11,045 nucleotides of DNA from the NCBI GenBank assembly GCA_964472565.1, contig CAYYNB010000190.1:1-11045 (forward strand), given 5' to 3'. The position numbers and the translations under genes were made by a program. Source of the DNA: DATAMF01 sp964472565. Its GTDB lineage: Bacteria > Chloroflexota > Anaerolineae > Aggregatilineales > Aggregatilineaceae. The first letter of the stretch is position 1, and the number at the start of each line of letters is the position of its first letter. Shown here one piece after another: positions 6,450 through 11,045 of this stretch. The notes beneath the pieces are model-generated. The model searched no databases. It had not been told where the DNA came from and was given only the letters and a program-made list of their open reading frames with translations.

Positions 6450-7700
6450 ATGCTGCGCATTTTTATTTCATACCGCCGCGCCGAAACCGGGGGATGGGTG
6501 ACGGCGATTTATAAGGAACTGGTCAAACACTTCGATCCGGCGGACATTTTTCGCGACATCGACACCATTGATTTTGGTGTGGATTTTGTGCAGGAGATCG
6601 AAAACGCCGTGCAGCAGTGTGATGTGCTGCTGGCGATGATCGGGCCGCAGTGGGAGACCATCACGGATAAAAAGGGGCGGCGGCGGCTGGATGATCCGAA
6701 CGATTTTATGCGGCTGGAAATCGCCACGGCGCTGAAGCGCGGGATTTGGGTGATTCCGGTGTTGGTGGACGATGCGACGATGCCGTATGCGGAGCAGTTG
6801 CCCGGTGATCTTCAGCGGTTGTGCCGGCGAAACGCGCTGGAAGTCGGGGAGCGGGATTTCGATCATCATATTGAGCGGCTGGTGCGGGCGTTGGAACGGA
6901 TTTCAGGCGATGCAAGCAGCGCCCCTACGCCGAGAAAACCGATAGGGGCAATTCATGAATTGCCCCTACGCGTTGAGGATATTCTGCCGCCGCCGTTCGA
7001 GTGGGTGAAGATTCCGGCGGGAGGGGTGATATTAGAGGATGAGAGCGAATCGAGCGGCACAAAAGGCGGTAGATACGATGTTCCGGCATTTATGATTGCC
7101 AAATATCCGATCACGAATGCGCAGTATGACGTATTTGTGAGGGATGGCTACGGCGATCCGCGCTGGTGGGAGTATTCCGAAGAAGCGAAGGCATGGCGAA
7201 ACACGCATGATCAACCCAGGTTTACCGCATTTGAGGGGGATGATCTGCCACGCACGAATGTGACCTGGTATGACGCGGTTGCGTTTTGCCGGTGGTTGAG
7301 CGAGCAGAGCGGACAGTTGATTATGCTGCCGACAGAGCAGCAGTGGCAGCGTGCTGCACAAGGGGATGATGGCCGGACCTATTCCTGGGGCAATGAAGAA
7401 CCGAACGCAGAATTATGTAATTATGGTGACAAGCTAGGGAAACCGCAGATCGTCACACAGTATCTCAAAGGAGCCAGTCCCTTCGGCGTGATGAATATGA
7501 GCGGAAATGTGTGGGATTGGTGTCTGTCGGCATGGGGAACTGATGACGTGCATTTGACTGGTGACGCCTTGCGGGTGGGACGGGGAGGCTCATGGGACTA
7601 CGGCATCTGTCTCGCGAGATGCGCAGCCCGCTGCAACTGGGAACCAGAATACCATTCTTTTGATGGGGGGTTCCGGGTGGTGTGTGCGTCCCCTCTATAG
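6450..7700 (+). CDS. TIR domain - SUMF1/FGE-like fusion protein
   Basis: A 416-residue soluble protein with two domains. Residues 1-150 are a bacterial TIR domain: MLRIFISYRR at strand A, DIFRDID (32-38), QCDVLLAMIG (56-65), then FMRLEIATALKRG (86-98) and VIPVLVDD (101-108). Glu90 lies where TIR NADases carry their catalytic glutamate, so NAD+ hydrolysis or signalling is plausible but unproven. A linker at about 152-180 contains a DNA palindrome. Residues 182-414 are a SUMF1/formylglycine-generating-enzyme fold: FEWVKIPAGG, YPITNAQYDVFV, TNVTWYDAVAFCRWLS, LPTEQQWQRAA, MNMSGNVWDW, VGRGGSW and the terminal GGFRVV. The paired catalytic cysteines of true FGE are not convincingly aligned (C387 and C391 are the nearest), so this half is more likely a binding or sensing domain of the C-type lectin fold. 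An immune or stress-signalling role is inferred. The start at 6450 is preferred because upstream codons (TTG 6372, ATG 6390, 6399, 6444) add a repeat-derived, non-TIR sequence. Confidence 0.9.
   Translation: MLRIFISYRRAETGGWVTAIYKELVKHFDPADIFRDIDTIDFGVDFVQEIENAVQQCDVLLAMIGPQWETITDKKGRRRLDDPNDFMRLEIATALKRGIWVIPVLVDDATMPYAEQLPGDLQRLCRRNALEVGERDFDHHIERLVRALERISGDASSAPTPRKPIGAIHELPLRVEDILPPPFEWVKIPAGGVILEDESESSGTKGGRYDVPAFMIAKYPITNAQYDVFVRDGYGDPRWWEYSEEAKAWRNTHDQPRFTAFEGDDLPRTNVTWYDAVAFCRWLSEQSGQLIMLPTEQQWQRAAQGDDGRTYSWGNEEPNAELCNYGDKLGKPQIVTQYLKGASPFGVMNMSGNVWDWCLSAWGTDDVHLTGDALRVGRGGSWDYGICLARCAARCNWEPEYHSFDGGFRVVCASPL
6921..6968. repeat. palindromic interspersed repeat inside the TIR-SUMF1 coding sequence
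   Basis: Positions 6943-6968 form a perfect 26-nt palindrome whose left half is TAGGGGCAATTCA. A third arm, GCCCCTACG, lies at 6921-6929 and could pair with the left arm instead. The palindrome is read in frame as residues 165-173 (IGAIHELPL) of the interdomain linker. It resembles the GTAGGGGC/GCCCCTAC repeats scattered through many Chloroflexota genomes (from memory). Confidence 0.85.
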
Positions 7701-7763
7701 TTCTGGACTCTGTCGCTATGGGCGGCGAAGTGCTGCCGGGGTTGCAGGTGGCATGTTCCCCGA
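7701..7763. other. convergent intergenic region, no terminator seen
   Basis: The TIR-SUMF1 and Uma2 genes converge here with 63 nt between stop codons. I find no hairpin with a T-run in either direction. Confidence 0.5.
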
Positions 7764-8429
7764 TTAGGCCAGAATCGCTTGCAGGGCGGCGATCTGTTCG
7801 GTGCCGTCGAAGACGGCGCGCACCGGGATTTCAAAGCCGCTCACGATGTCGCTCTGAATGGCTCCCGTTTTGACCTTCACGGCGAGCTCATAGGCTGTGC
7901 CGTGCAGCACATACTGTTCGATGCTTTCCTGCTCCGGGTCGATGATCCAATATTCAGCCACGCCATGCAGCGCGTAATCTTCGAATTTGAGGCCGCGATC
8001 AATGGCAGCGGTTGAATCCGAGAGCACTTCAACAACTAAATCCGGTGCGGGAAATTTTACTTGTTGAGGTGTGAAGTGTGCTGCCTTCGCATTGTCCCAA
8101 AAGCTGATGTCCGGTTCGTAGTCATTGCGGGTGAGAGACACGAGTAATTTTTCATGTCCGACATGGCCTAGCTGATGCTTGCGGACATACGCTTTGAGAA
8201 GCATGAACAGGTTTTCACTCGCTTGGCTGTGTTGAAGTTTGACAGGGGAATGCACAATCATCTCTCCGTTGATGAATTCGGCCTTTTGGGACTCGGATAC
8301 TTCATCATAAAAACGCTGGCGCTTCGCGTGTTCGGCTTCGAGAATCGCTTGCAGTTGCTGCGTCACCTGGGGCAGGCGGGGAGAGTCGAGAATCTGTGCG
8401 ATGAGAGGATCATATACAGCGCTGCTCAT
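7764..8429 (-). CDS. Uma2 family PD-(D/E)XK nuclease-like protein
   Basis: A 221-residue member of the Uma2 (DUF820) family, restriction-endonuclease-like proteins that are greatly expanded in Cyanobacteria and Chloroflexota and whose biological role is mostly unknown. Residues 1-50 are a helical N-terminal extension rich in Gln/Glu. The nuclease core then shows FINGEMIVHSP (52-62), EPDISFW (105-111), APDLVVEVLSDST (128-140) and DRGLKFEDYALHGVAEYWII (144-163). Asp107, Glu134 and Lys148 are the likely active-site residues, so the catalytic core looks intact. An AGGAG ribosome binding site (complement of 8440-8444) lies 10 nt before the ATG, and TACAAT (complement of 8461-8466) is a good -10. 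It is transcribed alone, convergent with TIR-SUMF1 and divergent from HMG-CoA synthase, so context gives no clue to its target. Confidence 0.9.
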   Translation of the reverse strand: MSSAVYDPLIAQILDSPRLPQVTQQLQAILEAEHAKRQRFYDEVSESQKAEFINGEMIVHSPVKLQHSQASENLFMLLKAYVRKHQLGHVGHEKLLVSLTRNDYEPDISFWDNAKAAHFTPQQVKFPAPDLVVEVLSDSTAAIDRGLKFEDYALHGVAEYWIIDPEQESIEQYVLHGTAYELAVKVKTGAIQSDIVSGFEIPVRAVFDGTEQIAALQAILA

Positions 8430-8651
8430 GGTGCATTCACTCCTGACTGCATTTCTTTAAATTGTATCCTAAAATGCGTATTTCGCGTGATTCGTGCGGG
8501 GTTTCACAACTCTGAGAGGTTTTGACAGATTCTCAGCCCTATGATCTGCCAGCTTTTGACAGTTGTTGTCGTGTATGTTTAGTGCAGGTCAGGACCACAC
8601 ATACACACATACACACATACACATACCTCAAAAATTTTCTACGGAGTGAGC
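8430..8651. promoter_or_regulatory. divergent regulatory region of Uma2 and HMG-CoA synthase
   Basis: This 222-nt region holds no gene. On the minus side it carries the TACAAT -10 of the Uma2 gene. On the plus side it has two copies of TTTTGACAG (8520-8528 and 8554-8562), each containing a consensus -35 TTGACA. The second is followed at 16 nt by a weak -10 TTTAGT (8578-8583). TATGAT at 8540-8545 is a good -10 by itself but only 12 nt from the first TTGACA. A CACACATA tandem repeat (8596-8625) and the ribosome binding site GGAG (8643-8646) follow. Confidence 0.5.
8596..8625 (+). repeat. CACACATA octamer tandem repeat
   Basis: Three exact copies of CACACATA (8596-8603, 8604-8611, 8612-8619) and a partial CACATA (8620-8625). 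The tract is almost purely alternating purine-pyrimidine and ends 17 nt before the ribosome binding site of HMG-CoA synthase, so it probably lies in the 5' leader. Confidence 0.95.
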
Positions 8652-9740
8652 ATGTCAGACGGAACGAATCCCCTCAAGGTAGGGCAAAGCTTATTGAAGC
8701 CGGATCGCCCGGTGGGTATCGCCGGATATGGGGCGTATGTGCCGCGCTATCGTCTGCCGGGCACGGAAGTGGCGCGTGTCTGGACGGGCGGATTGGGCGG
8801 ATCGCCGGTGAAGGAAAAAGCCGTCGCCGGGCTGGATGAGGACGTGATCACCATGTCCATCGAGGCGGCGCATAATGCGTTGAAACGCGCGGCGATTGAT
8901 CCGCGCTTGATCCGCGCGGTGTGGGTCGGCAGCGAAAGCCATCCGTACGCGGTCAAGCCCACATCCACGATTGTGGCGGAAAGCATCGGCGCAGCGCCCA
9001 ACGTGCAGGCGGCGGACTGGGAATTCGCATGTAAGGCGGGGTCCGAGGCGATGCAGGCGGGAATCGGATTCGTGGGCAGCGGTATGGCGCAGTATGTGCT
9101 GGCGATTGGGATGGATACGGCGCAGGGTCGCCCCGGTGATGCGCTCGAATATACGGCGGCGGCGGGCGGTGCGGCCTATTTGCTCGGCCCGGCGGCGGAA
9201 AGCTGTGCGATTATCCAGGGCAGTTATTCGTATGTGACGGACACGCCCGATTTCTGGCGGCGCGCGCATGAAGCCTATCCGAGTCACGGGGATCGCTTCA
9301 CGGGGGAACCGGCGTATTTTGCGCATACCCTCAGCGCGTCGCAGCGCATCATGGAAATGATGGGCACCAAACCCACTGATTATAAATGGGCAATTTTCCA
9401 CCAGCCGAACGTCAAATTTCCGCAGCGCGCCGCGTCGGTGTTGGGCTTCAGCGCCGAACAGATCGAGCCGGGGCTACTGTCGAACGAGGTCGGAAATGTG
9501 TACGCGGGATCGTGCATGCTTGGTCTGACGGCAACGCTGGATGTCGCGCAGCCGGGGGACCGGATTCTGATGGTCAGCTACGGCAGCGGCGCGGGATCGG
9601 ATGCGTTTGATCTCGTCGTGACGGACAAAATCAACGAGGTGCGGAATCGCGCGCCACGCACGCGCCAGTATATCGCGCGGCGGACGCCGGTGGATTACGC
9701 GCTCTATACCCGGTATCGCGGCAAGCTGATGATGGATTAG
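8652..9740 (+). CDS. hydroxymethylglutaryl-CoA synthase, archaeal type
   Basis: A cytosolic 362-residue enzyme that condenses acetyl-CoA with acetoacetyl-CoA to HMG-CoA, the step before HMG-CoA reductase. It follows the short archaeal-type pattern rather than the eukaryotic or Firmicutes MvaS type: VGIAGYGAYVPRYRL (21-35), EDVITMSIEAAHNAL (63-77), VGSESHPYAVKPTSTIVAE (92-110), EFACKAGSEAMQ (124-135), AGGAAYLLG (171-179), FHQPNVKFP (249-257) and GNVYAGSCMLGL (281-292). The catalytic triad is complete: Glu95, Cys127 (acyl carrier) and His250. The first 20 residues form a short extension before the usual start. The ATG at 8652 has GGAG 5 nt upstream; an in-frame GTG at 8646 overlaps that site and is rejected. 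It is the first gene of a two-gene unit with the thiolase-family gene; that gene's start lies 27 nt downstream. Confidence 0.94.
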   Translation: MSDGTNPLKVGQSLLKPDRPVGIAGYGAYVPRYRLPGTEVARVWTGGLGGSPVKEKAVAGLDEDVITMSIEAAHNALKRAAIDPRLIRAVWVGSESHPYAVKPTSTIVAESIGAAPNVQAADWEFACKAGSEAMQAGIGFVGSGMAQYVLAIGMDTAQGRPGDALEYTAAAGGAAYLLGPAAESCAIIQGSYSYVTDTPDFWRRAHEAYPSHGDRFTGEPAYFAHTLSASQRIMEMMGTKPTDYKWAIFHQPNVKFPQRAASVLGFSAEQIEPGLLSNEVGNVYAGSCMLGLTATLDVAQPGDRILMVSYGSGAGSDAFDLVVTDKINEVRNRAPRTRQYIARRTPVDYALYTRYRGKLMMD

Positions 9741-9767
9741 CGGATGATCAAAAAGGAAAATACGAGC

Positions 9768-10925
9768 ATGCGTGACGTAGCGATTATGGGTGTCGGGCAG
9801 GTGCCCGTAGCAGAGAGTTGGGATATGGGGCTGCGGCAACTGGCGCTGGGAGCGATCCAGGCGGCGCAGCAGGACGCAGGCGTAGAACGCGTGGACGCGG
9901 TGATCGTGGCGAACGCACTGGGCGGGAATCTGAGCGCGCAGAACCACGTCGGGACGCTGGTCGCGGATTATGCGGGTTTCCGCGGAATCGAAGCGGTGCA
10001 TGTCGAGGCGGCGGATGCGTCGGGCGGCATGGCGCTACGGCACGGGTATCTGATGGTGGCGAGCGGCGCGGCGGATACGGTGCGGGTGGTGGGCGTCGAA
10101 AAAGGCACGGATCGCACCGGAACGGAACGCGATCTGGCGATTGCCACGATGCTCGACGCGGATTATGAAGCGGGCGTCGGCGGAACTCCGGCGGCAATGG
10201 CGGCGCTGCTGATGCGGCGGTATATGGTCGAATACGGCGTGACGCTGGATCAGTTTGAGGGGTTCAGCATCAACGCGCACGCAAACGGCGCGATCAACGG
10301 AAACGCCATGTATCGCAATAAGATCAAACCGGGCGCGTTTGCGCGAGCACCGATTGTCGCGGACCCGGTGAATCTGTTTGACAGCGCGCCGGAAGGTGAC
10401 GGGGCGGCGGCGGTGATCCTCACGACGACGGAAAAAGCAGTCGATCTGGTGCCGCGTGCCGTGCGGATTCGAGGCAGCGCGGCGGCGACGGATACGCTGG
10501 CGCTGCACAACCGCGAAGATATGTTGTTTCTGACGGCGGTGAACCTGGCGGCGGGGCGTGCGTTTGAAATGGCGGGCATCCAGCCGAGCGATCTGCATGT
10601 GGCGGAACTGCACGACAGCTTTACTGTGCTGTCTGCGATGCAGTTGGAAGCGGCAGGATTTGCTAATCGCGGCGAGGGCTGGAAACTCGCGGCGGAAGGG
10701 GCGATTCTGCGGAACGGCGCGCTGCCGATCAGCACGTTTGGCGGCCTGAAGGCGCGCGGGAATCCGATTGGCGCGACAGGCGTGTATCAGGCGGTGGAGA
10801 TCGCGCTGCAACTGCGGCGGGACGCGGGCGATAATCAGGTGGCGAATGCGCGGCTGGGGCTGGCGCTGAGTCTCGGCGGGCTGGGCAGCACGGCTGTGGC
10901 GCACGTTTTCGAGCGCGTCGAATAG
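9768..10925 (+). CDS. thiolase-family protein lacking the catalytic cysteine
   Basis: A 385-residue protein of the archaeal thiolase/SCP2-thiolase group, in the place of the acetoacetyl-CoA thiolase that feeds HMG-CoA synthase. The fold is well preserved: MRDVAIMGVGQVPV (1-14), VHVEAADASGGMALRHGYL (77-95), DSAPEGDGAAAVIL (205-218), AELHDSFTVLSAMQ (279-292), FGGLKARGNPIGATGVYQAV (324-343) and LSLGGLGSTAV (368-377). Of the usual catalytic residues, only His282 of the HDSF motif remains. The nucleophile position is Asp83 (codon GAT at 10014) and the GHP histidine is Asn332 (AAT at 10761). No cysteine occurs anywhere in the protein. It cannot make an acyl-cysteine intermediate; possible roles are structural partner, CoA binder, or a different lyase or aldolase activity. 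The start at 9768 matches the family N-terminus and has AAGGA upstream; an in-frame ATG at 9744 has no ribosome binding site. The frame is intact and codon use matches the synthase. Confidence 0.9.
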   Translation: MRDVAIMGVGQVPVAESWDMGLRQLALGAIQAAQQDAGVERVDAVIVANALGGNLSAQNHVGTLVADYAGFRGIEAVHVEAADASGGMALRHGYLMVASGAADTVRVVGVEKGTDRTGTERDLAIATMLDADYEAGVGGTPAAMAALLMRRYMVEYGVTLDQFEGFSINAHANGAINGNAMYRNKIKPGAFARAPIVADPVNLFDSAPEGDGAAAVILTTTEKAVDLVPRAVRIRGSAAATDTLALHNREDMLFLTAVNLAAGRAFEMAGIQPSDLHVAELHDSFTVLSAMQLEAAGFANRGEGWKLAAEGAILRNGALPISTFGGLKARGNPIGATGVYQAVEIALQLRRDAGDNQVANARLGLALSLGGLGSTAVAHVFERVE

Positions 10926-10947
10926 ATCGCAGCCATTCAGGTTATCC

Positions 10948-10981
10948 AGCGGGAGTGCAGCGGATGTGCTCCCGCTTTTTT
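10948..10981 (+). terminator. rho-independent terminator after the thiolase-family gene
   Basis: AGCGGGAG (10948-10955) pairs with CTCCCGCT (10969-10976) around a 13-nt loop, followed by six T (10976-10981). It lies 22 nt after the stop codon and closes the HMG-CoA synthase/thiolase unit. Confidence 0.88.
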
Positions 10982-11007
10982 GGTGTGTTTGTTGAACTTC
11001 TGAATGA

Positions 11008-11045
<38 letters not shown>

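Noticed and set aside
7764..8429. Uma2 gene as part of a transposon or restriction system
   Set aside because: No transposase, terminal inverted repeats, methyltransferase or guide-like element is seen next to it.
8596..8625. CACACATA repeat as a CRISPR array
   Set aside because: The units are 8 nt and directly adjacent, without spacers, so this is a simple tandem repeat.
10035..10904. 289-residue minus-strand open frame opposite the thiolase-family gene
   Set aside because: Arg/His/Gln-rich antisense translation without motifs; the plus strand carries an unmistakable thiolase fold.
9768..10925. Thiolase-family gene as a pseudogene
   Set aside because: The frame is full length, all structural motifs are kept, codon use matches the neighbour, and it has a ribosome binding site and a terminator; only the catalytic residues differ.

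Overview
The window is about 58-60% GC by eye and is probably from a Chloroflexota bacterium, most likely an Anaerolineae-like lineage known from metagenomes. The evidence is indirect: a secreted PA14 protein ending in the WWQVYYNG/YWLEP type of SH3 domain common in that group, a TIR-SUMF1 fusion, a Uma2 nuclease, and short GC-rich interspersed palindromes of the GGGGCAATT/GCCCCTAC kind. A 100-base N run (5990-6089) and a 32-base G run at the right end mark it as a draft scaffold.

Layout. Bases 1-282 hold no gene, only repeat-like sequence. On the minus strand, a membrane-anchored penicillin-acylase-family Ntn hydrolase (3217-836) is followed 4 nt later by a small membrane protein (831-283), a two-gene operon. 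Divergent from it is a small HicB/DUF1902-like protein (3288-3521). Then, all on the plus strand, come class II HMG-CoA reductase (3604-4908), a secreted PA14-PA14-SH3 protein interrupted by the assembly gap (5001-6310), a strong hairpin terminator, and a TIR-SUMF1 fusion (6450-7700). A Uma2-family nuclease lies on the minus strand (8429-7764). The window ends with an archaeal-type HMG-CoA synthase (8652-9740) and a thiolase-family protein (9768-10925), closed by a rho-independent terminator.

How the genes fit together. HMG-CoA synthase and HMG-CoA reductase catalyse consecutive steps at the start of the mevalonate route to isoprenoids, and the thiolase-family gene sits where acetoacetyl-CoA thiolase normally sits in the archaeal-type cluster. 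The synthase and reductase keep all the catalytic residues I can check.

The thiolase does not. The nucleophilic Cys is Asp83, the His of the GHP motif is Asn332, and the whole predicted protein contains no cysteine. It cannot use the normal acyl-cysteine chemistry, and the terminator directly after it leaves no room for the usual DUF35 scaffold gene in the same operon. This is the most interesting observation in the window. Others are a perfect 26-bp palindrome read in frame as the linker of the TIR-SUMF1 protein, a CACACATA tandem repeat just upstream of the HMG-CoA synthase ribosome binding site, and an altered nucleophile motif in the penicillin acylase.
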